From the NCBI RefSeq assembly GCF_028867935.1, contig NZ_JAPQNS010000004.1:310001-374000 (forward strand): a DNA stretch of 64,000 nucleotides. The letters are read 5' to 3'. The notes below the pieces were generated by a model, which saw nothing but the letters and a program-made list of their open reading frames with translations, searched no databases and was not told where the DNA came from. The DNA comes from Flavobacterium sp. SUN052 (GTDB taxonomy: Bacteria; Bacteroidota; Bacteroidia; Flavobacteriales; Flavobacteriaceae). Shown in pieces: positions 42,737 to 51,574 of this stretch (its first letter is position 1; each line of letters opens with the position of its first letter). A program made the position numbers and the translations under genes.

Positions 42737-43288
42737 ATGAATATTCTAGCCATTTCCGGGAGCCTGCGCGTTGGCTCAACCAATACATTAATTATCAAAG
42801 CTGTGGCCGACCGATTGCCCAGCAACGTAAGCTTGACGCTTTTTGATGGCTTGGATGATTTACCGCACTTCAGCCCGGAACGCGATACTGACCCTAGCTT
42901 GCCCGCTGTTGTCCATCTTCGTCAGGCGATTCAGAAGGCCGATGCCGTGTTGATTTGTACACCGGAATATGCTTTTGGTATTCCCGGTGTGTTGAAAAAT
43001 GCGCTCGACTGGACTGTTTCGACGGTGCTGTTCAACCATAAACCCGTGGGTGTGATGAGTGCCTCGCCGGGGTACGCGGGTGGCGAGCGGGCAATGGCGT
43101 CGTTGCTACCTACGCTACAGGCACTGGACACGCGAATCCCCGAAGGTGGTGCACTGGTGGTTTCGGCTGTGAAGGGCAAGATGGCCCCCGACGGTACGAT
43201 CACGGATGCCGTTACCGATGCTGCTTTGAAAAGATTGATTGCGGGCCTTGTAGAGTTGATGGGAGCGCAGGAACGCGGTTCTGTTTAG
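42737..43288 (+). CDS. NADPH-dependent FMN reductase family protein
   Basis: The 183-residue flavodoxin-like protein begins MNILAISGSLRVGSTNTLII, with the phosphate-binding SGS-x-R-x-x-S/T loop. It continues with DAVLICTPEYAFGIPGVLKNALDWT (about residues 73-97), the FMN-contact loop typical of ArsH/YieF-type quinone or chromate reductases. The exact acceptor is unknown. It starts a run of small plus-strand metabolic genes and is divergent from DUF1361. Confidence 0.88.
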   Translation: MNILAISGSLRVGSTNTLIIKAVADRLPSNVSLTLFDGLDDLPHFSPERDTDPSLPAVVHLRQAIQKADAVLICTPEYAFGIPGVLKNALDWTVSTVLFNHKPVGVMSASPGYAGGERAMASLLPTLQALDTRIPEGGALVVSAVKGKMAPDGTITDAVTDAALKRLIAGLVELMGAQERGSV

Positions 43289-43327
43289 CGGGATGCTCTA
43301 TATTTGCTCCACATAAATTGTACACAC

Positions 43328-43729
43328 ATGACTGCACACGAAACCGTCTCAACGTATTACGACGCCTTTAACCGCAAAGACTGGCCCGCCATGCTGGCTC
43401 TACTTCACGATGACGTTCGGCACGATCCCAACCAGGGGAGTCCTCGCCACGGTAAAGCGCTGTTTACGGAATTTTTACAGCACATGGACACTTGCTACGA
43501 CGAGCAGCTTACCGATATGGTCATTCTGACTGAGCCAATGAATACCCGGGTTGCCTGTGAGTTTGTTGTGAATGGAACATACCAGCAAACCGATGGTGAT
43601 TTGCCGGTTGCTACTGGTCAAAAATACGTGCTTCCAGCGGGTTCGTTTCTGGATGTGCAGGATGGACTGATTACTCGAATCACAACCTATTACAACCTGC
43701 CTCTTTGGGAGTCGCTGGTACTGGGCTAA
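43328..43729 (+). CDS. SnoaL-like/ketosteroid-isomerase-related protein
   Basis: The start at 43328 (MTAHETVSTYYDAFNRKDWP) gives a 133-residue NTF2-fold protein; an upstream ATG at 43304 adds 8 residues. Typical elements are YYDAFNRKDWPAMLALLHDDVRHDPNQG and the late SFLDVQDGLITRITTYYNLPLW. Such proteins are often annotated as ketosteroid-isomerase-related, but the substrate is unknown. The next GNAT gene begins 3 bases after its stop. Confidence 0.82.
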   Translation: MTAHETVSTYYDAFNRKDWPAMLALLHDDVRHDPNQGSPRHGKALFTEFLQHMDTCYDEQLTDMVILTEPMNTRVACEFVVNGTYQQTDGDLPVATGQKYVLPAGSFLDVQDGLITRITTYYNLPLWESLVLG

Positions 43730-43732
43730 GCG

Positions 43733-44359
43733 ATGGAAATACAGCTTAAGCACGTTACTTGCTCCCAGTTTACCACTGTTTTCGACGATTTGGCCGCTTT
43801 ACGAATCACTGTATTTCGTGAGTTTCCGTATCTGTACGAAGGGTCTGTCGAATACGAAAAAGCTTATCTAGAAACTTACGCCCGTTCGGAACGGTCACTG
43901 GGAGTGTTGGTATACGACGAAGGCCGGTTGGTGGGCGCCACAACCTGTTTGCCCCTGACCGACGAAACCGATGAGGTGCAGGCTCCGTTTCGGGCAGCCA
44001 GATTTGACCTTGCTACAGTATTCTATTTCGGCGAGAGTTTGCTGTTGCCTGCTTACCGGGGGCAGGGGTGGGGAAACCGGTTTTTCGTCGAACGTGAAGC
44101 GCATGCCCGCTCGTTTGGCACTTATACGCTAGCCTGTTTTTGTGCGGTCAAACGACCTGTCGAACATCCGCTACGCCCGGCCAACTATCGCCCTCTCGAC
44201 TTGTTCTGGAGTGGACACAGGTATCAGAAAGCTCCCGAACTAATCACCTCTTTCAGTTGGCCCGACCTCGGCGCAAGCGAATCGACGCCCAAGCCCATGG
44301 TGTTCTGGACAAAAACTCTTTCGGCAGGATTACAGGATAAAACAGGATTTGTAAAATGA
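43733..44359 (+). CDS. GNAT family N-acetyltransferase
   Basis: The 208-residue protein has the acetyl-CoA-binding segment FGESLLLPAYRGQGWGNRFFVEREAHARSFG (about residues 101-131), with the R-G-x-G-x-G/A loop. The strand TYTLACFCAV follows. The long N-terminal part and the RPANYRPLDLFWSGHRYQ segment match a subgroup seen near PhzF genes. The acceptor is unknown. It overlaps the PhzF gene by 4 bases (ATGA). Confidence 0.8.
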   Translation: MEIQLKHVTCSQFTTVFDDLAALRITVFREFPYLYEGSVEYEKAYLETYARSERSLGVLVYDEGRLVGATTCLPLTDETDEVQAPFRAARFDLATVFYFGESLLLPAYRGQGWGNRFFVEREAHARSFGTYTLACFCAVKRPVEHPLRPANYRPLDLFWSGHRYQKAPELITSFSWPDLGASESTPKPMVFWTKTLSAGLQDKTGFVK

Positions 44360-45273
44360 CTACTATTCCATTTTATATTGTCGATGTGTTTGCTACGCAG
44401 CGTTATCAGGGCAATCAGCTGGCGGTTTTTGATGCGCGGGGAATACCCGCCGACAGCCTGACAGCGGAGCAGATGCAGGCAATGGCCCGTGAAATCAATT
44501 TTCAGGAAACCACTTTTGTGCTGGGAGGCTCACTCGAAACAGGCTTCGACGTGCGCATTTTCACGCCCGAATACGAGATTCCATTTGCCGGGCACCCCAC
44601 TCTGGGTACGGCCTGGGTACTGGCCCACCATATCGACAATACGGGAGCAGCTCCGCTAACGCTGAACCTTGGCGTGGGTCCGATTTTCATACGCTGGGAA
44701 GGAAGTACTCCTTGGCTCACAGCCGCTCAGCCCAAATTTGGCCCCATGTTTGATGCTACCGATCTGGCGCAACTGCTCCACCTCTCGCCCGACGACATTG
44801 ATACGACTGTGCCAATTGAGCGGGTCAGTACTGGATTGTTGTACGTGATCGTACCAGTGAAATCGCTGGATGCCATGCGCCGAATCCGTCTTGATGTTGG
44901 CGAATTGGAAGCCTGGCTGTTGTGGCATCAGCAACATAAAACCAACAGTCCCGACCAGTTGCACACCTCGCTTTACGTATTTTGCCGGGAGACATACCAG
45001 ACCGATAATCAATTGAACGCCCGAATGTTTTGCTTTGAACAAGGCAAAGTGGCTGAAGATCCTGCCACCGGAAGCGCGGGCTCGTGTTTGCTGGCCTACC
45101 TGCTTAAAAACCGGGTATTCGGTGCAGATGCAGTACAACTTCGGGTAGAGCAGGGGTACGAAGTAGGTCGTCCGTCATTGCTGGAACTGGATGGAACTGT
45201 GAGCGAAGAGGGTATCTATTCGTTGAACATTGGCGGCCAGGTACAGTATATTGCAAACGGTACGTGGAACTGA
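44356..45273 (+). CDS. PhzF family isomerase
   Basis: The 305-residue protein has the double hot-dog-like fold of diaminopimelate epimerase relatives. The catalytic Glu lies in REINFQETTFVL (about residue 51), with FTPEYEIPFAGHPTLGTAWVL (about residues 73-93) and EDPATGSAGSCLLAYLL (about residues 235-251). PhzF itself acts in phenazine synthesis, but most homologues such as this isolated one act on other substrates. It is coupled to the GNAT gene by overlap. Confidence 0.9.
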   Translation: MTTIPFYIVDVFATQRYQGNQLAVFDARGIPADSLTAEQMQAMAREINFQETTFVLGGSLETGFDVRIFTPEYEIPFAGHPTLGTAWVLAHHIDNTGAAPLTLNLGVGPIFIRWEGSTPWLTAAQPKFGPMFDATDLAQLLHLSPDDIDTTVPIERVSTGLLYVIVPVKSLDAMRRIRLDVGELEAWLLWHQQHKTNSPDQLHTSLYVFCRETYQTDNQLNARMFCFEQGKVAEDPATGSAGSCLLAYLLKNRVFGADAVQLRVEQGYEVGRPSLLELDGTVSEEGIYSLNIGGQVQYIANGTWN

Positions 45274-45286
45274 CTTACTTTTTATC

Positions 45287-45868
45287 ATGCAAGTACCCAA
45301 CGCCTGTGCGTATATCCTGAGCCGATTAGAAACGGAACTCGACCCTCGGCTAACCTACCATAATTTGGCCCACACAACCGACGTTAGGACCGAAACACTG
45401 CGTATTGCCCATGCCGAGGGAATTGTCAATCCCGTTGAGTTAGCTTTGCTGGAAACGGCAGCCTGCTACCACGATGCTGGCTTCTTGCATGTATACGACG
45501 AACACGAAGAGGAGGGATGCGTGATTGCCAGCGAAATACTACCCTCCTTCGATTACACCCCCGATCAAATAGATACTGTTTGCCGACTGATTCGGGCAAC
45601 CCGCCTGCCACAAACACCCACCGATCTGCTGAGTCAAATTATATGTGATGCTGACCTCGACTATCTGGGTCGCGACGATTACGCCCCAATCAGCCATACT
45701 CTGTTTACGGAATGGGTAGCCTTCGGACGCTTGCCTGATGTGGCGCGTTGGCCAGTTATTCAGCAGGGGTTTTTAGAGCAGCACCGCTATTTTACAGCCA
45801 CTAACCGACAATTGCGAGAGGCCAGGAAACAGAAGACACTGGCAGAACTGATAGTAAATAAGCGTTGA
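45287..45868 (+). CDS. HD domain protein (putative metal-dependent phosphohydrolase)
   Basis: The start at 45287 (MQVPNACAYILSRLETELDP) avoids overlap with PhzF; a longer frame from 45230 exists. The 193-residue product has the HD metal ligands: His in TYHNLAHT, His-Asp in ACYHDAGFLHVYDEHEEEG and Asp in ICDADLDYLGRDDY. The layout fits small cytoplasmic HD phosphohydrolases of nucleotides. The physiological substrate is not evident. Confidence 0.82.
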   Translation: MQVPNACAYILSRLETELDPRLTYHNLAHTTDVRTETLRIAHAEGIVNPVELALLETAACYHDAGFLHVYDEHEEEGCVIASEILPSFDYTPDQIDTVCRLIRATRLPQTPTDLLSQIICDADLDYLGRDDYAPISHTLFTEWVAFGRLPDVARWPVIQQGFLEQHRYFTATNRQLREARKQKTLAELIVNKR

Positions 45869-45940
45869 CAAGTTCTTGGGAATACAATAGTTTTAAATAC
45901 ATTCACAGTTCATAACAAATCAGCTAAACCCCTTACTATC

Positions 45941-46270
45941 ATGGGAAAATTTGTGGTTTCAGTTCGCAAGAATGGCGAGTACCAGTTCAATTTGAAAGCC
46001 ACCAACGGGCAGATCATTTTAAGCAGCGAAGGCTATTCGTCGGAAAGCGGCTGTATGAATGGTATCGAGTCGGTTAAAAAGAACGCACTGGACGATGGTC
46101 GTTTTGATCGCATTACCACAGCAGCCGGTAAGTTCCGGTTCAACCTCAAAGCCGGTAACGGACAAATAATTGGCTCAAGTGAAACCTACGAAAGCGAAAG
46201 TGGGCGCGATAATGGAATTGAATCGGTCAAGAAGAATGCCCCAGATGCCGAGGTCGTGACAGAGGAGTAG
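45941..46270 (+). CDS. YegP family protein (DUF1508, two repeats)
   Basis: The 109-residue protein consists of two copies of the YegP unit. The first is FVVSVRKNGEYQFNLKATNG and GIESVKKNA; the second is AAGKFRFNLKAGNGQIIGSSETY and GIESVKKNAPDA. The tandem beta-beta-alpha repeat matches DUF1508. The function is unknown; members are small cytosolic proteins seen in stress-related contexts. It is followed by the palindrome that covers the LytTR start. Confidence 0.92.
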   Translation: MGKFVVSVRKNGEYQFNLKATNGQIILSSEGYSSESGCMNGIESVKKNALDDGRFDRITTAAGKFRFNLKAGNGQIIGSSETYESESGRDNGIESVKKNAPDAEVVTEE

Positions 46271-46300
46271 CCGCCCGACCATACATATCGACCAATTATA

Positions 46301-46349
46301 ACAAGCCAGCATACCGTAAAAAGCCTATTTTTGCGGTATGCTGGCTTGT
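46301..46349. promoter_or_regulatory. 22-bp palindrome covering promoter and start codon of the LytTR gene
   Basis: The arms 46301-46322 and 46328-46349 (left arm begins ACAAGCCAGCATACCG) pair over 22 bp with one mismatch. The -7 element TATTTTTG lies at 46326-46333, and the LytTR ATG is at 46338 in the right arm. The transcript would start near the ATG and be almost leaderless. It may be an operator for autoregulation, a terminator for yegP, or both. Confidence 0.6.
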
Positions 46350-47234
46350 CTTCAACGTTTTCTTAATCGTCCCCTTGCCGAAGATTTCAGCTTTCGAAAT
46401 CAGCTTTTTTCGTCGTTGCGGGGCGGGGTATACGTTTTTCTGTTTATATCCTTCTTTATAACAGCCCGGTTCGTCCCGACTCTGTCCCGTACCCAGATGC
46501 TGGTTCTGCTGGCGGTTGGGGTGGTCATAGCTACCCTGTTTGCCAACGTTGCGATTCCTCGTTTATTCCCCCAGTTGTACGACGAAGACCGCTGGACGGT
46601 CTGGAAACACAGCCTGCATACGGTATTGGTGCTTTTTTGCGTCAGCCTCAGTAATCATCTGCTTCTTGTCCTGACCGATAACCAAACGCCTTCGTTCGGG
46701 GGCATGTTTCTGAGCGTTACCATAATCGGATTCTTTCCGATAACATTGTCAGTTTTGCTGGCGCAGCAACGTCAACTCAAACGTAACCTTAAACAGGCGC
46801 AGGTGCTAAACGAGGGTTTACTCTCCCGACATATGGCACCGGTTTTGGCACCCGTTTCCGAGTCAGCTGAGGTTCCGGTACCCACACCACAGGCGCTCAT
46901 ATCGCTGGTTTCCTCTGTGGGAAAAGATCGGCTAACGCTGCAACCAGCGCAGCTACTGGTCATTGAATCGGTTGGGAACTACGCCGACGTGTATTGGCTC
47001 CACGAAGACACGTTGCAGAAAACTACGTTGCGCCTGACCCTGAAAGAAGCCGAAACCACTCTGGCCAGCCACCCTCAGTTTTTTCGATGCCATCGGGCCT
47101 TTATCGTCAACGTGCAGGCCATTCACCATACTGCCGGCAATACCCGTGGCTACCAGCTTACGGTGAGCAAGCTCCCCCAGGAAATTCCCGTAGCAAGGGG
47201 CTATGTGGAGGCATTCGACCAGAAAATCCGGTAG
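46338..47234 (+). CDS. LytTR-domain membrane transcriptional regulator
   Basis: The 298-residue protein has four membrane helices in its N-terminal half (SLRGGVYVFLFISFFITARF, MLVLLAVGVVIATLFANVAI, TVLVLFCVSLSNHLLLVLT and FLSVTIIGFFPITLSVLLA). A linker follows, then a C-terminal LytTR DNA-binding domain (about residues 190-298; LLVIESVGNYADVYWLHED, SHPQFFRCHRAFIVNVQAI, EIPVARGYVEAF). It lacks a receiver domain, so it may sense membrane conditions directly. Direct repeats of about 20-bp period follow it, before a putative target gene. Confidence 0.9.
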   Translation: MLACLQRFLNRPLAEDFSFRNQLFSSLRGGVYVFLFISFFITARFVPTLSRTQMLVLLAVGVVIATLFANVAIPRLFPQLYDEDRWTVWKHSLHTVLVLFCVSLSNHLLLVLTDNQTPSFGGMFLSVTIIGFFPITLSVLLAQQRQLKRNLKQAQVLNEGLLSRHMAPVLAPVSESAEVPVPTPQALISLVSSVGKDRLTLQPAQLLVIESVGNYADVYWLHEDTLQKTTLRLTLKEAETTLASHPQFFRCHRAFIVNVQAIHHTAGNTRGYQLTVSKLPQEIPVARGYVEAFDQKIR

Positions 47235-47244
47235 GAATTTGCAG

Positions 47245-47316
47245 CCCATTCATCCCAGAGATGGCCTGAATATCCCAGAAACGCCCATTTGTCCCATAAG
47301 TGGGTGTCTCATCCCC
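47245..47316. promoter_or_regulatory. Direct repeats of about 20-bp period upstream of the esterase-like gene
   Basis: TCCCA or TCCCC occurs at 47253, 47273, 47292 and 47312, spacings of 20, 19 and 20 bases. CCCATTCATCCCAGA (47245) and CCCATTTGTCCCATA (47284) are longer matches. LytTR proteins bind pairs of direct repeats about 21 bp apart. A -7-like CAGTTTTG lies at 47345-47352. I infer this is a LytTR regulatory region. Confidence 0.5.
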
Positions 47317-47397
47317 GCTCCTTGCAAGCCCCGCATCGATGCCCCAGTTTTGCCTCAGTCAAACACGACAACGAACCCGCAAAATCAACACATCGCC

Positions 47398-48786
47398 ATG
47401 AAAACTGCGCTGCTCATTACCCGAATCATTTTGTTTAGTTTAACCCCCATCGTGCAGGTCTTTGCACTCAGGGGGGCTTTACTGCAGACCTGTAGCCGCC
47501 CTATAACCTGGCGGTTGAGTCGTGTTGCTTTACTGCTTGCGTTTTTAGCTGGAAACGGGCTGTATGGGGCTCTGGCACAGAGTAAGCCCAATTCAGCGAG
47601 CGCGGCTATTCCGCATCAGGAGATTGTGATGGGGAAACCCAACGCCTTCGCGCTGTTCGACGAAGCCTTCTATCAACATCAGTTGTTTTTGCTGGGTGAG
47701 TCGCACGGGGTGCAGAAACCGCAGGAACTGGATTATGAACTGCTGAAACACCTCAACGAGCGGGTTGGCGTTCGATATTATATTGCCGAAGTTGACCAGT
47801 CGAAAGCATATTTCCTGAACCAGTACCTGCAAACGGGTCAGGACAGCACCCTGATGAAGGTGTTTAGGAACTGGGTAGTCACCAAAGAACAGTGGGGCAA
47901 TCGGGATTTTTATGCCAAAATCGGCCGGATTCGCGCCCTGAACCAAACCCTGCCCAAAGAGCGGCAGATTCAGTTTGTGGGTATCGATAAGATTCAGGAA
48001 CGGAAACTGGTGGGAGAACACCTAACCGAACTGCTTACTGGTCGCAAATTGACATCTACGGCCCGCGTACTGGCCGACACCTTGCTGGCTCGTTTGCTGA
48101 AACAAACCCCCGACAGTCTGCGGGCTGAGGCTGCCCAACGCTGGCTGACCGATATAACTGCCCATGAGAAGAACTATTCAAAACAACTTGGCACTGCGCT
48201 TACTGACCTGAAACACATAATAACCAATGTAGTGTACCTGAAAACGATGAAGCGGGAGGCCGCTATTTTTGCCAACTTCCGTGCCATGGTCGAAATGCTG
48301 AATCTGCACCAGCAAAAACTGTACGGGTTTTGGGGCTTCTACCATGTATTGCAGGCTCCCGTTTCGACGGGGGCTAAACCCTTCGCGGCTCTTGTCCGTG
48401 AGTCGGCTCTGCCCATGCACGACAAAATCGTGAGCATCACCTGCTCATACGTCGACAGTTATATGATGCTGCCGTCGGCTTACTTACCACCGATGTGGCA
48501 AACACCCGGCAAGAACTTTTCGCGGGTCGACAAGTTCAACAACAATGGGGAAATGATGTATTCGGAAGGGATTGACAACCTGATTGCCCAGTCGAAACCC
48601 AATTCGCTCACCTTGTTTAAACTGACTGGGTCAGCGGCAGCAGAGCAGTTGGGGCGGGTGCGTTACTCGCCGTTTATGCCCAAGGAACAGCGCTTATCGC
48701 TGGACGACACGCGACCAGTAACAGACTATTTTCAATACATTGTGTTGGTTCGCAACTCCGATATGACGCAGCCGCTGGTCGATTAA
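47398..48786 (+). CDS. Erythromycin-esterase-like (EreA/ChaN-type) protein
   Basis: The start at 47398 (MKTALLITRIILFSLTPIVQ) gives a signal or membrane-anchor region ending near GALAQ (residue 61); a longer frame from 47203 would run through the direct repeats. The 462-residue product has the esterase-family motif LLGESHGVQKPQEL (about residues 98-111) and later catalytic-type His/Glu positions. FYAKIGRIRALNQTLPKERQIQFVGIDK is characteristic of the Ere-like alpha/beta fold. Macrolide hydrolysis is not implied. It follows a LytTR gene, its candidate regulator. Confidence 0.72.
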   Translation: MKTALLITRIILFSLTPIVQVFALRGALLQTCSRPITWRLSRVALLLAFLAGNGLYGALAQSKPNSASAAIPHQEIVMGKPNAFALFDEAFYQHQLFLLGESHGVQKPQELDYELLKHLNERVGVRYYIAEVDQSKAYFLNQYLQTGQDSTLMKVFRNWVVTKEQWGNRDFYAKIGRIRALNQTLPKERQIQFVGIDKIQERKLVGEHLTELLTGRKLTSTARVLADTLLARLLKQTPDSLRAEAAQRWLTDITAHEKNYSKQLGTALTDLKHIITNVVYLKTMKREAAIFANFRAMVEMLNLHQQKLYGFWGFYHVLQAPVSTGAKPFAALVRESALPMHDKIVSITCSYVDSYMMLPSAYLPPMWQTPGKNFSRVDKFNNNGEMMYSEGIDNLIAQSKPNSLTLFKLTGSAAAEQLGRVRYSPFMPKEQRLSLDDTRPVTDYFQYIVLVRNSDMTQPLVD

Positions 48787-49977
48787 TCATTGTCCGCTCG
48801 TCACCGTCGCCTGCTTATTGCCAATCAACCCACCCATCATCACTATTGCCGACAGTACAACGGTCAACATCAACACACCTTCGCGAAACCCCGTAAGTCG
48901 GAGCGATTCGGGAATGTTGAGGTAAAGTAAAATAGTGATAAGTCCACGGGGAGCTACCCAAATCAGCGGAATGATTGGGCCGCGAAACGCCAACTTTAGT
49001 GAAATATACCGTACCCCCAGAATAACGCCGATAAACAGCGTACTGACAATAATGGCGTCCACATCAATAAGGGTGCTAAGGTTTGCCGCATATCCGAAGA
49101 GTAAAAAGAAAAATGTACGTATTACAAAGCCACCTTCGGCCGTCAGGTTTTTGAGTTGGTCAAGCTCCTTTTCAAACAGATCATTCTTGAAAATCTGGTC
49201 GAGTCGCCCTCGAATAATTAGCTCGGTATTATTCAAAAACAGACCAAAAACGAGGATAATTAAGAGCGACGACATCTGGTAAATCTGAGCAATGGCATAG
49301 ACCAGAAATAGTACCGAAATGATGGGCAGAAACTTAACCGTGTGGTTAATGCGGCTAATCAGGTACAATAGGCCAAAACAGCAAATAATGGCCAATAAGG
49401 AAACGACAACGGTGTCTCGCGCAAACAAAAGGGTTGCTCCCAACACCGTTGACGATTGAGCCAGCAGCACAAAATTAAATAGCATAACACCCATGATGTC
49501 CGAAAAAGTGGACTCATAAAGGGCAAATTCCCGTTGATCGTCTGTTAAACTTTGGGCCGCCGGTACAGCAACTGTTCGGCTAATCACGCCGAAAGGGAGG
49601 GCGTTGATGAGGCAGCGATAAAACGTTTCTTCAAGTAATAGAAAAAGCACCCCAGCGATTAGAAGCGTGGTTAAAAGCAGAGAGCCTAAAGCGGTGAGCG
49701 CCGTTCGGCGAAGGAGCCCATATTTTGACGATTCAATTTCGAGATCAAGGCCGCCTTCCAGCACGATTAGAATTAACCCCAGGGTGCCAAGTGTGGCTAG
49801 GGTAGGGGCAACATAAGGAATAGTGATGCCAAAATAAGCCGTAACCTGCTGGGCAATCATTCCCAAGGCCAGCAGCAAAATCACCGAGGGTGTTTTGAAT
49901 CGACTGCTGAACAGGTCGAACGCGTATGAAACCAGCACCGATACACTCAGCGCGATAATTAAGTAAGAGGAATTCAT
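48787..49977 (-). CDS. Cation:proton antiporter (CPA family)
   Basis: The 396-residue integral membrane protein has 11-13 hydrophobic helices. Family features include FSSRFKTPSVILLLALGMI, LILIVLEGGLDLE (about residues 68-80) and YESTFSDIMGVMLFN (about residues 152-166) with the conserved acidic helix. A late WVAPRGLITILLYLNIPESLRL also fits. It stops after the membrane domain, with no TrkA-type cytoplasmic domain. It exchanges Na+ or K+ for H+. The gene ends immediately beside the esterase-like gene (no gap, tail to tail). Confidence 0.88.
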   Translation of the reverse strand: MNSSYLIIALSVSVLVSYAFDLFSSRFKTPSVILLLALGMIAQQVTAYFGITIPYVAPTLATLGTLGLILIVLEGGLDLEIESSKYGLLRRTALTALGSLLLTTLLIAGVLFLLLEETFYRCLINALPFGVISRTVAVPAAQSLTDDQREFALYESTFSDIMGVMLFNFVLLAQSSTVLGATLLFARDTVVVSLLAIICCFGLLYLISRINHTVKFLPIISVLFLVYAIAQIYQMSSLLIILVFGLFLNNTELIIRGRLDQIFKNDLFEKELDQLKNLTAEGGFVIRTFFFLLFGYAANLSTLIDVDAIIVSTLFIGVILGVRYISLKLAFRGPIIPLIWVAPRGLITILLYLNIPESLRLTGFREGVLMLTVVLSAIVMMGGLIGNKQATVTSGQ

Positions 49978-49983
49978 GTATTC

Positions 49984-50109
49984 AACGAACAGGTAACAGC
50001 GAGCAACTAACAGTTAAAAGACCTGGTGTGGTACAATCACAAAAGTAGTTATAAACTGTTGGCTGCTCATCGTTAACTGTTCACTGCTGGTTGTTCGCTG
50101 CTAACTGTA
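49984..50109. repeat. Quasi-palindrome of GAACAG/CAACTAACAG words
   Basis: The left part has AACGAACAGGTAACAGCGAG and CAACTAACAGTT; the right part has AACTGTTGGCTGCTC, AACTGTTCACTGCTGG and GTTCGCTGCTAACTGT. The words pair in several registers and are shared with 13401-13483. The right part runs into the 3' end of the desaturase gene and encodes its last residues (AANNQQ). Confidence 0.6.
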
Positions 50110-51574
50110 CTGCAATCTTGGCCGATAATAAACACAACGGAATACCTCCGCCCGGATGCACACTGCCCCCCACAAAATACAGATTTTTGATTTTGGAGGA
50201 GAAATTGGGATGCCGCATAAAGGCCGCAAACCGATTGTTGGAAGCTGTTCCATACAAAGCCCCTTGCGCCGATGATGTACGGGCTTCGATGGTACGCGGG
50301 TCCAGAATCGCTTCGCACTCAATCAGCGGAGCCACATCGACGCCGAGGTTGTGGCTTAGTTTGCGAATCACATCCTGCCGCGTTTGCGCGATAATTGCGT
50401 CCCAATCCTGCCCTTCGTTGGCGGGGGCGTTAAGCAAAATAAACCAGTTTTCGCAACCGGGGGGCGCATCGTCGGGCTTGGTTTTCGACGTGATATTTAT
50501 GTAACTCGTCGGGTCTTCATAAATCCGGTCTCGCCGTTGAAACAGATGCTCAAACTCTGTTCGGTAGTCGTTGGAGAAGAAAATATTGTGCATGTCTAGC
50601 TCCGGAAACTGCCGCCGAATACCCCAGTAAAAAATAAGGCCCGACGAAGATCGGGGTTGGCTCAACGTCTGTTCCGGTGCGCGCTGAGTGGGCATCAACC
50701 GCCGATATGTAGGGGTGACATCCATGTTAGAAACTACAATTGAATAGCAGCTCAACTGGCCGGTCGCTACTTGAACTCCCACTGCTTTCCCATTCTCCAC
50801 CACAATCTCCTGCACGGGCGTATTGTAATGAAACACAACACCCAGCCGTTGCGCCAGCGCTACCAGTGAGTTGGTAATGCTAACCATGCCTTTTTTGGGA
50901 AAGAACGCTCCGATGTTATACTCCAAATGCGGAATGATGTTGAGCAGGGCGGGCGTCTGGTAAGGGTCGGAACCGTTGTAGGTGGCGTAGCGATTGAAAA
51001 GTTGTACCGCTTTGGGATTGCTGAACGTTCGGGAATTGGCGGCATTCATGGTGCCAAACACCCCCAGTTTAGGCAAGTTCAGGTAGCCACGCATGGCTTT
51101 CTTGCTGAGCCACGTACTGACCTTATGCAGGGAATTGTGCAGGAATAGCTGATCGGTAATCTCGTATTTGAAGGCGCTGTCGGCCAGAAAGCTGCGAATA
51201 CGGTCGGCGGGTTCACCGAGTTGGGTTTCTACTTCACGGGCAAAGGCGTCCGTATCAGCCCAGGCGGTCAGTCGGGTTTGGTCATCCCAGAAATACCGAC
51301 AAATTTCAGGAAGCCTGACGTACTCAAAATGGTTGGAAGTATTCTCTCCGGCCAGCTGGAAAAGTTCTTCTACAAGCTGCGGTAAGGTAAACAGCGATGG
51401 CCCCGCATCGAAGCGATACGTACCTGATTCTCCCTGCACATCAAACGTCGACAGTTTACCGCCCGGATAGGCATTTGCCTCGAACACATCAACCTGGTAC
51501 CCTTTCACTGCCAGCCGGATAGCCGACGCAATACCACCAATTCCAGCCCCGATAATAGCCGCTTTTTTTGTCAT
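50081..51574 (-). CDS. Phytoene desaturase-family carotenoid oxidoreductase (CrtI/CrtD type)
   Basis: The start at 51574 (MTKKAAIIGAGIGGIASAIR) puts the FAD dinucleotide-binding GxGxxG at residues 9-14; a longer frame from 51643 adds 23 unsupported residues. The 497-residue flavoprotein shows DVFEANAYPGGKL, RFDAGPSLFTLP and the C-terminal FVGGSVHPGGGIPLCLLSAK, all hallmarks of the CrtI group. I cannot separate phytoene desaturase from 1-hydroxycarotenoid 3,4-desaturase (CrtD). No other carotenoid gene adjoins. The last residues come from a word repeat. Confidence 0.88.
   Translation of the reverse strand: MTKKAAIIGAGIGGIASAIRLAVKGYQVDVFEANAYPGGKLSTFDVQGESGTYRFDAGPSLFTLPQLVEELFQLAGENTSNHFEYVRLPEICRYFWDDQTRLTAWADTDAFAREVETQLGEPADRIRSFLADSAFKYEITDQLFLHNSLHKVSTWLSKKAMRGYLNLPKLGVFGTMNAANSRTFSNPKAVQLFNRYATYNGSDPYQTPALLNIIPHLEYNIGAFFPKKGMVSITNSLVALAQRLGVVFHYNTPVQEIVVENGKAVGVQVATGQLSCYSIVVSNMDVTPTYRRLMPTQRAPEQTLSQPRSSSGLIFYWGIRRQFPELDMHNIFFSNDYRTEFEHLFQRRDRIYEDPTSYINITSKTKPDDAPPGCENWFILLNAPANEGQDWDAIIAQTRQDVIRKLSHNLGVDVAPLIECEAILDPRTIEARTSSAQGALYGTASNNRFAAFMRHPNFSSKIKNLYFVGGSVHPGGGIPLCLLSAKIAVQLAANNQQ

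Noticed and set aside
47203..47397. A longer N-terminus for the esterase-like protein
   Set aside because: The added 65 residues would be encoded by the direct-repeat region and the end of the LytTR gene. The ATG at 47398 starts a normal hydrophobic N-terminus.
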